A DNA stretch of 64,000 nt from Acidimicrobiaceae bacterium (GCA_002722565.1 PBMG01000016.1:49625-113624); one strand, 5' to 3'. Positions 35,910 through 45,875 are shown, counted from the stretch's first letter. Numbers and translations are program-made. The notes: generated by a model not told the origin, from the letters alone.

Positions 35910-37462
35910 AGCGGAACGTTTCCATGTTTACGTTTGGGGAGTTCCTCTCGTTTGCTTTCGATCATTCGAAAGGCCGCTACTACTTTTTGTCGTGTCTCGG
36001 CAGGGTCGATCACTGCATCGACAATTCCTCGTTCCGCCGCCACGTAGGGATTCGCGTATTTCTCTGTGTAGTCGTCAACTAGTTCTGCTTTGCGAGCCTC
36101 AGGGTCAGCTGCTTGCCGTAGTTCGCGCCGATTCAATATTTCGACTGCTCCTTGGGGACCCATGACCGCCAATTCAGCCGTTGGCCAAGCAAATGAAACG
36201 TCACATCCAACTGACTTCGAGTCCATTACCACGTAGGCGCCTCCGTAGGCCTTGCGTGTTATGACCTGGACTCGCGGAACTGTTGCCTCGCAGTAGGCGT
36301 AGAGCAGCTTCGCACCATGTCGGATAATTCCGCCATGTTCTTGATCTACACCTGGGAGAAAGCCAGGAACATCAACAAACGTAAGTAGTGGCAAATTAAA
36401 GGCGTCACAGAAGCGAACAAACCGAGCTGCTTTTTCCGATGATTCAATGTCGAGGACACCAGCCATCATCATGGGTTGATTACCAACAATGCCAACCGAC
36501 CTGCCATCTAGTCGCGCGAAACCACAGACGATCGATCCTGCCCAGCCAGCGTGATACTCAAGAAATTCTCCGTCGTCCACAACTTCTGAAATCACGGCCT
36601 TGATGTCATAGGGAACATTTGGACTGTCTGGCAATATCTCCCGAAGCCCCGGACAATCCCGTTCCGGGTCATCGCCCTCACTAAGAACTGGTGGACTATC
36701 TAGATTGTTCGACGGTAAGAAAGAAAGAAGGTATTTCACATCGTCTAGAACGCTTTCTTCGTCTGAAGCTACGAAAGACGCCACGCCGGACTTTGTACTG
36801 TGCGAACCAGCGCCTCCTAGTTCCTCAAGACTCACTTCTTCACCCGTAACCGTCTTCACTACATCCGGGCCAGTAATGAACATATGGCTCGTGTCTCGAA
36901 CCATGAAGATAAAGTCAGTCATTGCGGGGGAATACACTGCGCCACCTGCGCAAGGGCCCAGGATCACGCTGATTTGAGGGATTACGCCTGATGCTTGGAC
37001 ATTGCGGCGAAAGATTCCGCCGTAACCAGCGAGAGAAACAACTCCCTCTTGAATACGTGCACCCGCACCATCGTTCAAGCCGATCATTGGGGCACCGACA
37101 GACTCAGCCAGATCCATGATTTTGTGCATTTTTTCAGCGAACACTTCGCCGAGCGCGCCCCCGAAAACCGTAAAATCTTGACTGGCTACGAATACTTTTC
37201 GCCCATCGACCGTCCCCCACCCAGTGATGATTCCATCGGTATACGGGCGTTCATCCAAGCCCACATCATGTGCTCGATGTCGTGCAAGCATGTCGAGCTC
37301 GTGGAACGATCCATCGTCCAGGAGATAATCGATCCGCTCACGAGCCAGCATCTTCCCTTTTTCATGCTGGCGAGCTACGGCTCGTTCTGGACCTGCGCTA
37401 ATAGCCGCCTGACGGCGTTCTTCGAGATCTTTTAAACGTTCGGACATACTGGGATTTGCCAC
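35906..37462 (-). CDS. acyl-CoA carboxylase beta subunit (carboxyltransferase, propionyl-CoA carboxylase type)
   Basis: This 518-residue biotin-dependent carboxyltransferase has the N- and C-terminal crotonase-like halves. The N half has GKMLARERIDYLLDDGSF, TVFGGALGEVFAEK, GARIQEG and LGPCAGGAVYSPA. The C half has DVPGFLPGVDQEHGGIIRHGAKLLYAY and AWPTAELAVMGPQGAVEIL. It transfers CO2 from biotin to propionyl- or acetyl-CoA. The partner biotin carboxylase/BCCP subunit is not in the window. It may serve the ethylmalonyl-CoA and propionate routes. The start is ATG 37462. Confidence 0.94.
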   Translation of the reverse strand: MANPSMSERLKDLEERRQAAISAGPERAVARQHEKGKMLARERIDYLLDDGSFHELDMLARHRAHDVGLDERPYTDGIITGWGTVDGRKVFVASQDFTVFGGALGEVFAEKMHKIMDLAESVGAPMIGLNDGAGARIQEGVVSLAGYGGIFRRNVQASGVIPQISVILGPCAGGAVYSPAMTDFIFMVRDTSHMFITGPDVVKTVTGEEVSLEELGGAGSHSTKSGVASFVASDEESVLDDVKYLLSFLPSNNLDSPPVLSEGDDPERDCPGLREILPDSPNVPYDIKAVISEVVDDGEFLEYHAGWAGSIVCGFARLDGRSVGIVGNQPMMMAGVLDIESSEKAARFVRFCDAFNLPLLTFVDVPGFLPGVDQEHGGIIRHGAKLLYAYCEATVPRVQVITRKAYGGAYVVMDSKSVGCDVSFAWPTAELAVMGPQGAVEILNRRELRQAADPEARKAELVDDYTEKYANPYVAAERGIVDAVIDPAETRQKVVAAFRMIESKREELPKRKHGNVPL

Positions 37463-37567
37463 AACACCTGATCGTAGCGTCCATCGACTGTCGGACCTAT
37501 GTAACTCGCCTATCTGGTGCCAACAGACGCCTTATTTACTGAAAGAGGCAGATCTAATCGATTCAAA

Positions 37568-37930
37568 TCAGATCGGCTGATTCAGTTCAATCATGTTGCC
37601 TGATGGATCAAAGAAGAAGGTTTGTCGGGCAGTTGTACCCGGTAAGGCTTTCGGGTCTTTGACTTCCACTCCCCTATTTCGCAGTTCAGCGACAGTGGCG
37701 TCAATATCGTCCACCCTAAAAGCCCAATGTTGGCCTTTAGGAGGTTGCCAACCTTCAACCTCGATGAGGTGCACTTCCCCGCCACCTTCAGTTTGTAGCC
37801 ATCGACCGTTGAACTGAAAATCGGGGCGTTCAAGTGTCTTCATACCAAGCACATCGGTATAGAACGGTGCCGTAGCCTCAACATCGGCGCAATTAATCGA
37901 TACGTGGTGAACCGGTCCGAGTTCCATCAT
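37568..37930 (-). CDS. VOC superfamily (glyoxalase/dioxygenase-like) protein
   Basis: This 120-residue protein has two beta-alpha-beta-beta-beta units of the vicinal oxygen chelate fold. It includes PVHHVSINCADVEATAPFYTDVLGM, a central GEVHLIEVEG and the C-terminal FFFDPSGNMIELNQP. Likely metal ligands are an N-terminal His, a His in the middle strands and the last Glu. It may be a glyoxalase I-like or epimerase-like lyase; the substrate is unknown. It lies six bases downstream of the exonuclease gene and is probably cotranscribed. Confidence 0.85.
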   Translation of the reverse strand: MMELGPVHHVSINCADVEATAPFYTDVLGMKTLERPDFQFNGRWLQTEGGGEVHLIEVEGWQPPKGQHWAFRVDDIDATVAELRNRGVEVKDPKALPGTTARQTFFFDPSGNMIELNQPI

Positions 37931-37936
37931 CCCATC

Positions 37937-38818
37937 CTAGGCCCGATCAGTTACAAGCTTCTGCGTCCGCAGCACAAGAGGCTCCATGCGGTTGCTGATA
38001 CAGAACTCTTCAAAGTTTGGCGCCGGGCGCTGCCACTCTAGGTCTTCAACAGATTTTGCTACTGGGGCGTCTAAGCGCACAGTCGCCAATTTTTTGAACA
38101 ACATGGCTTCTTCACGGTGTGCAGTCAAAGTTGCGGCTAACACTCGACTCGAGCGGACAGTGACATCCCACTCTTCGCTGTCATCTGGTATGAGCTCAAG
38201 GGAACCGTACCGATCTAACACAGTCGCTGATGACTTCTGCCCCCACCCTTTGAGGCCTGGGAATCCATCGGCTGAATCTCCGACAAGAGCTAAATAATCC
38301 GGGATCGACTCAGGTAACACACCGTATTTGTCTCGAACGCCTTCACTATCGAACAACAAGTTCTTCCTACGATCCCACTGAAACACTTTGCCTCCAACAC
38401 ACTGAGCTAGGTCCTTGTCTGGGGTGCATATAAGGACCTCTTTAACTCTTGGGTCAGCGCTCATCAGGGCAGCACCCGCCGCCAAAGCATCATCTGCTTC
38501 GAACTCCACCATTGGCCAGACTTCTACCCCTAGAGCTCTAAGACCCTCCTCAAGAGGCGCGAACTGTTCAGCAATCTCGGGGTCTACCTCAGAGCCATCT
38601 TTATAGCCCGCCCACAAATCGTTACGGAAAGAAGGAATTACCTGATCCGTTGCCACTGCCAAATGAGTTGCACCTTGTTCAAGCAAACTTATGACGCTGC
38701 TTAATACTCCTCGCAGAGCTCCTACTTCAGCCCCTGCCTCAGTTTTCCGCGACGGCACTGCAAAAAAATGCCTGAAGAGTTCATATGTTCCATCGATTAG
38801 GTGTACTTGAAAAGACAT
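37937..38818 (-). CDS. 5'-3' exonuclease (Pol I-type FEN domain, stand-alone)
   Basis: This 293-residue protein matches the 5' nuclease domain of DNA polymerase I without the polymerase. It has HLIDGTYELFRHF, the acidic-cluster segments FEADDALAAG and CTPDKDLAQCV, and VGDSADGFPGLKGWGQKSS, which combines a metal-binding Asp pair with a helix-hairpin-helix for DNA. It should remove flaps or RNA primers. Stand-alone copies are common in actinobacteria. Its start region overlaps an upstream open extension of the divergent ligase frame, so the start at 38903 was chosen for the ligase. Confidence 0.92.
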   Translation of the reverse strand: MSFQVHLIDGTYELFRHFFAVPSRKTEAGAEVGALRGVLSSVISLLEQGATHLAVATDQVIPSFRNDLWAGYKDGSEVDPEIAEQFAPLEEGLRALGVEVWPMVEFEADDALAAGAALMSADPRVKEVLICTPDKDLAQCVGGKVFQWDRRKNLLFDSEGVRDKYGVLPESIPDYLALVGDSADGFPGLKGWGQKSSATVLDRYGSLELIPDDSEEWDVTVRSSRVLAATLTAHREEAMLFKKLATVRLDAPVAKSVEDLEWQRPAPNFEEFCISNRMEPLVLRTQKLVTDRA

Positions 38819-38902
38819 TTTGGGTCATCCCATTGGACTTACATGGACCTTACCGGTCTACTGTTACCTCCAACATCGATTAGTCGACCGAGGAATTACG
38901 TC

Positions 38903-40438
38903 ATGAAGGTGCCTTTTACGATCTCCGATTTCTTATACCGAGCAGAAAACGTCTATTCAGACCGGATTGCTCTAGTTGATGAACCCGACATGCCTGGTGG
39001 TGGCTTGGGTGAATTGACTTGGCGTGAGTTCGGAGTCAAAGTCCGAGAACAAGCAGCAAAGTTAGACGAGCTAGGTATCGGTGTAGGCGAGCGCGTTGCG
39101 ATGGTGTCACAAAACGCGGGCAGGCTAATGACTTCGTTTTGGGGAGTTTCAGGTTACGGCCGTATTTTCGTACCTATCAACTTCCGGCTGAGTCACGATG
39201 AAATAGCCTACATAGTTGACCATTGTGGAGCGTCAATGTTGCTGGTGGACCCTTCCATGGAGGACACCTGCAAGGACATTGAGGTTGATCATTTCGTGGT
39301 CATGGGTACTGATAGCGATGACCAAATGTATTTGTCAGGGGGAGAACCTGAGATTTGGATCCCAGACGAAGATGCAACCGCGACAATCAACTACACATCA
39401 GGGACAACAGCTCGTCCTAAAGGTGTCGAACAAACTCACCGTGCACTATGGGTCAACGCAACGACGTTCGGTTGGCATGCGGGGGTGAGCGATAGGGATA
39501 ACTACCTGCACACACTGCCGATGTTTCACTGCAACGGATGGGGAATGCCCTACGCTGTCACCGGCATGGGCGGCAAGCATGTTGTGCTTCGCGAGGTCCG
39601 AGGAGAAGACATTCTCCAACGTATAGAAGATCACGACATCACCTATATGTGCGGAGCTCCAGCAGTCGTTGCGGCAGTGTTGGAGGCAGCCCAAGACTGG
39701 GAGGGTGAAATTCCCGGACGTGGCAAAGTGAGAATGGTCGTAGCGGGAGCTCCTCCTCCTACCCGAACAATCGCCCGAATGGAAGAAGAATTGGGTTGGG
39801 AATTCATTCAAATTTATGGCCTGACGGAAACCTCGCCTCTTTTGACAATGAACCGATGCAGGTCCGAATGGGATGATTTGGACTTTGAAGATAAGGCTCG
39901 CAAGCTAAGTCGAGCGGGGGCACCTGCGATCGGAGTAAAGATCGAAGTTGATCAACAAGGTGAAATTCTTGCGCGCTCTAACGTCGTTCTTGAGGGGTAT
40001 TGGGAGCAACCAGAAGCAACTGCTGAAGCAATAGTCGACGGTTGGTTTCACACCGGTGACGGTGGGACGATGGATGACGAGCATCACGTAACAATTTCAG
40101 ACAGAAAAAAGGATGTAATCATTTCAGGAGGCGAGAATGTCTCTTCGATCGAAGTAGAAGATGTGCTGTTCAGCCATGATGCGATCGCCGAGGTTGCAGT
40201 CATCGGAGTACCTCATGAGAAGTGGGGTGAAACAGTCAAAGCGTTGGTGGTGTTAGCTGAGGATCAGTCAGCTACTGAACAGGAACTGATTGAGTACTGT
40301 CGAGAGAAAATGGCGCACTATAAATGCCCGACTTCAGTCGAAATTCGAGACGAGCTAGCTCGAACTGCTACGGGCAAACTCCAGAAATTCAAGCTCCGTT
40401 CCCCCTATTGGGATGGAATGGAAAAACAAATCAACTAG
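38903..40438 (+). CDS. fatty-acyl-CoA synthetase, AMP-dependent
   Basis: This 511-residue ANL enzyme has INYTSGTTARPKGVEQ, the QIYGLTETSPL segment, GWFHTGDGG and SDRKKDVIISGGENVSSIEVE, with the late lysine in TATGKLQKF. It activates fatty or other carboxylic acids to CoA thioesters. The frame is open to 38801, but ATG 38903 is preferred because GAGGA lies 8 bases before it and the family starts at about FTISDFLYRA. The MerR gene follows 63 bases later. Confidence 0.93.
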   Translation: MKVPFTISDFLYRAENVYSDRIALVDEPDMPGGGLGELTWREFGVKVREQAAKLDELGIGVGERVAMVSQNAGRLMTSFWGVSGYGRIFVPINFRLSHDEIAYIVDHCGASMLLVDPSMEDTCKDIEVDHFVVMGTDSDDQMYLSGGEPEIWIPDEDATATINYTSGTTARPKGVEQTHRALWVNATTFGWHAGVSDRDNYLHTLPMFHCNGWGMPYAVTGMGGKHVVLREVRGEDILQRIEDHDITYMCGAPAVVAAVLEAAQDWEGEIPGRGKVRMVVAGAPPPTRTIARMEEELGWEFIQIYGLTETSPLLTMNRCRSEWDDLDFEDKARKLSRAGAPAIGVKIEVDQQGEILARSNVVLEGYWEQPEATAEAIVDGWFHTGDGGTMDDEHHVTISDRKKDVIISGGENVSSIEVEDVLFSHDAIAEVAVIGVPHEKWGETVKALVVLAEDQSATEQELIEYCREKMAHYKCPTSVEIRDELARTATGKLQKFKLRSPYWDGMEKQIN

Positions 40439-40501
40439 AGGGCCAAACATATTCAGCATGAGAGTGGTGACTCTTGGAGTTATTACTCTTAAACTAATGG
40501 T

Positions 40502-41149
40502 GTGCGGGTCGAACAATTGGCTGGAGATGCCCAACTCAGCGTGGACACCATCCGGTACTACCAAAAAATCGGAATTTTGCATCCACCCACCCGCGATGGG
40601 CGAGTGGCACTGTACGACAATTCGCACTCGGATCGACTGCAAGAAATCAAGCAGTTATCTGACGAGGGTTTCAGCCTGGCTCAAATCCAACAACTTGCTG
40701 ATTCTTCGCCTCACCCATTATTGACTTCACTGAATGGTTCTTCAGATTCGCTTTCTTTCGATGAACTAGTGGCTGCTTCTGGGACCAACGAAGAAATCGT
40801 GCGACTCGCTGTCGACGCGGGACTAATCAGGCCACTAACAAATAATGACGAACGATTCGGAGTATCCACACTGTCGATGTTGCGGGCCGGTGTCGAGTTG
40901 CTTGATGCTGGTGTGCCATTTGATGAACTAATTCATTTAGCTGTTCGACACGCTGACCATGTAGAAAGTGTCGCCGAAGACGCTGTTGCCCTTTTCGCAA
41001 AACATCTTGGTGAGACATCGGCTGCTTCACAAACAAAAATAGTGGAAAGCATCCTTCCATTAGTTACTGAACTCGTAGCCCAACACTTTCGTCAAACGCT
41101 CATTGAACAGGTTGGTCAACATCTTCGAGAAGATGGGCAGTCGGCATGA
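40502..41149 (+). CDS. MerR family transcriptional regulator coupled to menF
   Basis: This 215-residue protein has an N-terminal MerR winged helix (residues 1-70: VEQLAGDAQLSVDTIRYYQKIG and a wing at RVALYD). A second helix-turn-helix-like stretch (SFDELVAASGTNEEIVRLAVDAGLIRP) and a helical C-terminal part follow. There is no cysteine-based metal site, so it likely senses an organic ligand. The start is GTG 40502. Its stop overlaps the menF ATG (ATGA), making it the first gene of the menaquinone operon, which suggests control of that pathway. Confidence 0.88.
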   Translation: MRVEQLAGDAQLSVDTIRYYQKIGILHPPTRDGRVALYDNSHSDRLQEIKQLSDEGFSLAQIQQLADSSPHPLLTSLNGSSDSLSFDELVAASGTNEEIVRLAVDAGLIRPLTNNDERFGVSTLSMLRAGVELLDAGVPFDELIHLAVRHADHVESVAEDAVALFAKHLGETSAASQTKIVESILPLVTELVAQHFRQTLIEQVGQHLREDGQSA

Positions 41150-42426
41150 CTACTTTGACAGAGCCCTGTCAGCTGACTCTTGTCCGAAAACAATTGGAAC
41201 AATCACCGGATCTATTAGCTCTTTGGGCCTCTTCTAAGCATCATCAAAAAGCCTATTGGGCAGTTCCTGATGCGGGATTCGAATTTGTAGCACTTGGTAA
41301 AGCCCAACATTTCAGAACTGATGAGAGGGCATCTCGATTCGAATCCGTACGTGCTGATTTAGGAACTTTGAATATTGATCTTGTTGGCGAACCTGGCCCA
41401 GATTTCACAGCGGGAGTACTAGTCGGTGGATTCGCGTTCAGCGACCGCGAAATTGAACGTCACCCTGACTGGGCTGTGTTTGGTGGGGGTGAGTTGGTGC
41501 TGCCCGAAATTTTCATCGCACGATCAAATGATCGCACTTGGATTACCCATGTCGAGGGAACAGATATCCCAGCGCTAAATCCTTCCCTGGACCCAGAGCT
41601 TGGGTGGGTCGAGGAAGTGGACCACAAAAATGATGACGAGTACTTGGGTTTGGTATCTAGCGCGTTGAAAGAAATCGAAGCGGGCAACATGACAAAAGTA
41701 GTAACCGCTCGATCCCTCTCTCTTCCCGCCAATCTCAATTCGGCGGCACTTCTGGAACGGCTCAAAACACGACATCCTTCTTGCGCAACTTTTGCCATCG
41801 CTCACGGAAGTCAGGTTTTCCTGGGCGCTAGCCCAGAGAAGCTCGTCAACGTTGAGGGCAATCGTCTCGAAACAGCTGCTCTGGCTGGTTCACGACCTCG
41901 CCATGAACATCCTGGAGCTGATGCCCAATTACGCGCTGAACTATTGGCACACCCTAAGGAACGCAACGAACATCAGATCGTTATCGACGACATCACAGAG
42001 TCATTGACGAACGCAGGTGTTGATTTGGACTCACCAGTCGGCACAGGGGTAATGAAATTAAGGCGGATCCAACACCTCCACACACCTATTTCAGGGACAT
42101 TGCCAAAGAACACGGACATCCTCGACATCGTCAAAGCGTTACACCCGACCCCCGCTGTGGCAGGTCTACCCAGACAACGCTCTCAAGATTGGATCGACGA
42201 ACATGAATTAATGGATCGAGGCTGGTACGCAGCTCCGGTTGGCTGGATGACTCCAAACGGTTCTGGGGAATTTCGGGTTGCTTTAAGGTCAGCTCTCTTA
42301 ACAGACACTTCACTCACATTGTTTGCCGGAGGTGGCATCGTCGAGGGGGCAGAACCAGATCGCGAACTAGCAGAGACTGCTACAAAGTTTGAGGCTCTTC
42401 TCGGAGCCCTCGATCTAACACCATAG
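41146..42426 (+). CDS. menF: isochorismate synthase
   Basis: This chorismate-binding enzyme (426 residues) makes isochorismate, the first committed step to menaquinone. It has the family segments IEAGNMTKVVTARSLSL, FLGASPEKLV, TAALAGSRPR, LLAHPKERNEHQIVIDDI and LHPTPAVAGLPRQ, the last a strong isochorismate-synthase signature. The C-terminal FAGGGIVEGAEPDRELAET is also typical. It is translationally coupled to merR and lies 4 bases before menD, so menaquinone rather than siderophore synthesis is the likely use. Confidence 0.95.
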   Translation: MTTLTEPCQLTLVRKQLEQSPDLLALWASSKHHQKAYWAVPDAGFEFVALGKAQHFRTDERASRFESVRADLGTLNIDLVGEPGPDFTAGVLVGGFAFSDREIERHPDWAVFGGGELVLPEIFIARSNDRTWITHVEGTDIPALNPSLDPELGWVEEVDHKNDDEYLGLVSSALKEIEAGNMTKVVTARSLSLPANLNSAALLERLKTRHPSCATFAIAHGSQVFLGASPEKLVNVEGNRLETAALAGSRPRHEHPGADAQLRAELLAHPKERNEHQIVIDDITESLTNAGVDLDSPVGTGVMKLRRIQHLHTPISGTLPKNTDILDIVKALHPTPAVAGLPRQRSQDWIDEHELMDRGWYAAPVGWMTPNGSGEFRVALRSALLTDTSLTLFAGGGIVEGAEPDRELAETATKFEALLGALDLTP

Positions 42427-42430
42427 ATCA

Positions 42431-44134
42431 ATGACTTCCGACCCGGTCTACGACGCGTGTGCGACATTCGCTAACGAACTCGTCAGTCAAGGTATTTGTC
42501 ATGCCGTTATTTCGCCAGGCTCGCGGTCGACACCCCTAACACTTACCTTCGCTGAAACAGCGGGAATCAAAACTTGGGTTCGACTCGATGAGCGGTCCGC
42601 CGCTTTCTTCGCTTTAGGTTTGGCAAAGTCGTCCGGGAATCCCGTTGTCCTAATCTGCACTTCGGGTACCGCTGCTGCGAACTATTTGCCTGCAATCTGT
42701 GAGGCCAATTGGTCCGAAACTCCCCTCATCATCTTGACGGCAAATAGGCCGCCAGAGCTACGCGGTTGGGGTGCTGGCCAAACCATCGATCAGACGAATA
42801 TTTACGGCAGTAATGTCCGCTGGTTCGCCGAACTTCCAATCGTCTCAGACCCAAACCTGGGTTGGTTCCAAAGGACAGCCGCTCGCGCTGTTCAGTCCTC
42901 CACCGGGACAAAACCAGGTCCCGTCCATCTAGATTGGCCATTTAGAGAACCTTTAGAGCCACAACCAGACCGGCAACCCTTTCAGCCAGCGCCAGCAATT
43001 CAACTCAGCCGTCCCATAGCGACTATCGATCCTGAAAGCATTAAAGCGCTGACAGAAACCTTTAAGCAGAGGCCGCGAGGCATTGTGGTCGCTGGTCCTA
43101 TGGCTGATGGTGCTTCTTGGCATGAAGCGGTTCACAGCTTCTGCCGACAGACCGGCTACCCATTACTAGCGGAGCCACTTTCACAGCTACGATCCAACGC
43201 TGATGAGGTCGCTGTCATCAACCATCATGACCACTTACTCCGGGGTTCATGGGCTGACACAGTCGTGCCAGATGTCGTGGTCCGTATCGGCGGTCCACCT
43301 ACCTGCAAACCTCTGCGGATTTGGTTGGAGAAACATAAGCCGCCGCTGATTATGTTTGACCCATCGGGTAGCTGGGCTGAGCCAAGTTTTACGGTCTCTG
43401 AAATAGTTACCGTAAATCATCAAGGGCTCATGCAGATAGCAGAAGCCCTCGAATTTAATGCTCCTGGCGATGGCTGGGCGAAGAGCTGGGAGGCCGCTGA
43501 CCAACAAGCAACAACAGCAATCGACAATGTGATTGACAGCGAACCTCTACTTCAACCTGCGGTTGCCCGCGAGTTGGGCAGACGACTTCCACGAGAACAC
43601 GTGCTCTATGTATCTAATTCAATGCCGGTGCGCGATATTGATAGCTTCCTGGAAGCCCGTTCAGAACCACTTTCGGTTATGGGGAATAGAGGGGCTAGTG
43701 GCATAGACGGTGTCATCTCCAGCGCTGCCGGAGTTGCAGCTTCCGGATATGACACAACGCTGTTAATAGGAGACCTAGCTTTTCAGCACGACATCGGTGG
43801 CCTACTAGCAGTCCTAGAAGATGAGCTTTCTCTAACAATCATCGTTGTCGACGACGGAGGGGGAGGAATTTTCAGCTATCTGCCTATCTCAGAGGTAGCA
43901 GATTCGCCTCTATTCAATAAGTTCTTTACAACGCCGCAACGGCTACCAATTCGTAAAGTTGCTGAGGCAATTGATATTAGCTATTTCGAAGTTACTGAAA
44001 TAGGTCAGCTTGCTGATCTACTTGAGAACCCAGCCTCTTTACGAGTGATCAGAATCGCTGTGGACCGAGACCTTGATGTTGATCAACATCGGCGCCTCGC
44101 ACAAGCAGTCATTGCTTCAGTCTCAGAGCTATGA
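42431..44134 (+). CDS. menD: 2-succinyl-5-enolpyruvyl-6-hydroxy-3-cyclohexene-1-carboxylate synthase
   Basis: This thiamine-diphosphate enzyme (567 residues) joins isochorismate and 2-oxoglutarate to SEPHCHC. It has CHAVISPGSRSTPLTL, the catalytic-Glu region LDERSAAFFALGLAKSSG, CTSGTAAANYLPA and the ThDP/Mg site LLIGDLAFQHDIGGLLA with VVDDGGGGIFSYLP. Full length for the family. It lies between menF (4 bases) and menH (ATGA overlap). Confidence 0.97.
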   Translation: MTSDPVYDACATFANELVSQGICHAVISPGSRSTPLTLTFAETAGIKTWVRLDERSAAFFALGLAKSSGNPVVLICTSGTAAANYLPAICEANWSETPLIILTANRPPELRGWGAGQTIDQTNIYGSNVRWFAELPIVSDPNLGWFQRTAARAVQSSTGTKPGPVHLDWPFREPLEPQPDRQPFQPAPAIQLSRPIATIDPESIKALTETFKQRPRGIVVAGPMADGASWHEAVHSFCRQTGYPLLAEPLSQLRSNADEVAVINHHDHLLRGSWADTVVPDVVVRIGGPPTCKPLRIWLEKHKPPLIMFDPSGSWAEPSFTVSEIVTVNHQGLMQIAEALEFNAPGDGWAKSWEAADQQATTAIDNVIDSEPLLQPAVARELGRRLPREHVLYVSNSMPVRDIDSFLEARSEPLSVMGNRGASGIDGVISSAAGVAASGYDTTLLIGDLAFQHDIGGLLAVLEDELSLTIIVVDDGGGGIFSYLPISEVADSPLFNKFFTTPQRLPIRKVAEAIDISYFEVTEIGQLADLLENPASLRVIRIAVDRDLDVDQHRRLAQAVIASVSEL

Positions 44135-44937
44135 GATTTAACTGCGCTGAAATCGGCTTAGAGGTTGAGGTAACGGGCACTGGTGAGCCGGTGTTGATTA
44201 TCCACGGATTCACGGGTTGCGGATCAGCAATGGCACCATTAGCCAAGCTTTTGTCCGGACGTCGAATACTTCCGGATCTAGTCGGTCATGGCCGAAGTGA
44301 ATCCCCTGTGGCCTTGGATCCTTATGTCCTTACAAGCATCTCATCGCAATTGTCATCGTTGCTGCAGCAACTCGACGCTTCGCCGGCATCAATAATCGGG
44401 TATTCGCTAGGAGGTCGGATAGCACTCACATTCGCTCTATCCCACCCAGAAATGGTGAAATCGTTGGCTCTTATTGGGGCAAGCCCTGGTATCAGTAATC
44501 AGCAAGAACGAGATTTACGTTTTCAGCAAGACTGCGCGCTCGGAGATTCTATTTCTCAGGTCGGGATACGAAATTTCGTCGATACCTGGGTTGCAATGCC
44601 CATGTGGGAAAGCCTCAGAAATAGCTTGACCCCGCAGCAATGGCAAGATTCGATCAAGCAACGAGCAGCGAATCATCCACTTGGTTTGGCTAACAGTCTC
44701 AGAGCCAGCGGTACTGGCGCAATGTCCCCATTGCATGAAACTCTTCAACATTTAGCCGCTCCTACGTTGCTTCTCGTCGGCGAGGAAGATTCAAAGTTCT
44801 TGGACATCGCCATACAAATGGCCTCAACAATTCCTGAGGCAAATATTGAGGTAATCAGAGATTCTGGCCATGCGACTCATCTAGAGCAGCCCGATGCAAC
44901 AGCCAACGCAATAATGAAACACTTCTCATGTTCGTAA
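44131..44937 (+). CDS. menH: SHCHC synthase MenH-like alpha/beta hydrolase
   Basis: This 268-residue alpha/beta hydrolase removes pyruvate from SEPHCHC to give SHCHC. It shows VLIIHGFTGCGSAM (oxyanion region), GHGRSES, the nucleophile elbow IIGYSLGGRIAL and the final His in DSGHATHLEQPD. An Asp in LLVGEEDSKFLD completes the triad region. Position inside men genes, overlapping menD by 4 bases and menC by 10, supports MenH rather than a generic hydrolase. Confidence 0.92.
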   Translation: MRFNCAEIGLEVEVTGTGEPVLIIHGFTGCGSAMAPLAKLLSGRRILPDLVGHGRSESPVALDPYVLTSISSQLSSLLQQLDASPASIIGYSLGGRIALTFALSHPEMVKSLALIGASPGISNQQERDLRFQQDCALGDSISQVGIRNFVDTWVAMPMWESLRNSLTPQQWQDSIKQRAANHPLGLANSLRASGTGAMSPLHETLQHLAAPTLLLVGEEDSKFLDIAIQMASTIPEANIEVIRDSGHATHLEQPDATANAIMKHFSCS

Positions 44938-45875
44938 CCCTTAAAGACAGAACGCTGCAACTTCGCAGTCCGGTGACAACGGCACATGGCAAGACAACCC
45001 ACCGGCAAATCATCGAAATTACCGTCCAACAAGACGAGTTTTTCGGCTACGGCGAATCTGCACCGCTGCCTGGCTTCGGATTAGAAACATTCAAAGAAGC
45101 ACAAACCGCTTTGGCTGAATGGTCAGAAAATCCTCATACCCTCCCTACTTTGCCAGCCGCATTAAGTGGTGCTGCCACGGCTCTGGATTATCTCGAGCAG
45201 GCAACATCAAAAATCTGTCTACCTCCGGGATCTATTGCAGTTCAGGCTCTAATTAGCGCGACAGACATTCCGTCGCTAGAGAAACAAGTCACTAACGCAA
45301 TTAATGATGGCTACCGAGCTGTGAAATTAAAAGTAGCTGCAACTGATGCCATGACCGACATAAAGAGGATCGAGATCATAACGAAGCTGATTGATACCCA
45401 AATATTGCTGCGGTTAGACGCGAACGGCGGGTGGACGAGAAGACAAGCGCTCGATGTACTTACAAACACAGACACCGGTCGTGTCGCACTTGTAGAGGAA
45501 CCAACCTCGGATCCAAGCGATTGGCAGGAGATACACCGAGAGACGGGTATCGGCATCGGCGCTGACGAACAGCTAACAGATCAAACGCAAATTGATCGTC
45601 TCGTTGATCTAGGAGCCGCGCAAACCTTTGTCCTAAAGCCGTCAATATTGGGCGGACCCCCCGCTACTCGCCGGATTGCATCCCAAGCCGCTCAAAATGA
45701 CATCGACATCATCATCTCATCATTTCTTGATGGCCCAATGGCCTTACGGTCAGCCAGAGATCTGGCATTAGAGCTGGCACCCCATGAGATTCACGGCCTA
45801 GGTACCGCTCCTCTGTTCGTGGAAGATTTACCCAGCGATGTCCAACCCGTTAACGGATATCTTCAGCGCCTATAG
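44928..45875 (+). CDS. menC: o-succinylbenzoate synthase
   Basis: This enolase-superfamily protein (315 residues) dehydrates SHCHC to o-succinylbenzoate. It has GYGESAPLPGFGLE, the KxK pair in YRAVKLKVA, metal ligands in LRLDANGGW, LVEEPT and GADEQLT, and the distal Lys in FVLKPSILGGP. All catalytic positions appear present. The start ATG 44928 overlaps the end of menH. It converges on menE with 23 bases between. Confidence 0.94.
   Translation: MFVTLKDRTLQLRSPVTTAHGKTTHRQIIEITVQQDEFFGYGESAPLPGFGLETFKEAQTALAEWSENPHTLPTLPAALSGAATALDYLEQATSKICLPPGSIAVQALISATDIPSLEKQVTNAINDGYRAVKLKVAATDAMTDIKRIEIITKLIDTQILLRLDANGGWTRRQALDVLTNTDTGRVALVEEPTSDPSDWQEIHRETGIGIGADEQLTDQTQIDRLVDLGAAQTFVLKPSILGGPPATRRIASQAAQNDIDIIISSFLDGPMALRSARDLALELAPHEIHGLGTAPLFVEDLPSDVQPVNGYLQRL

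Noticed and set aside
38801..38902. N-terminal extension of the acyl-CoA synthetase
   Set aside because: The 34 extra residues overlap the start of the divergent exonuclease gene and do not resemble the family, while ATG 38903 has a good ribosome site.
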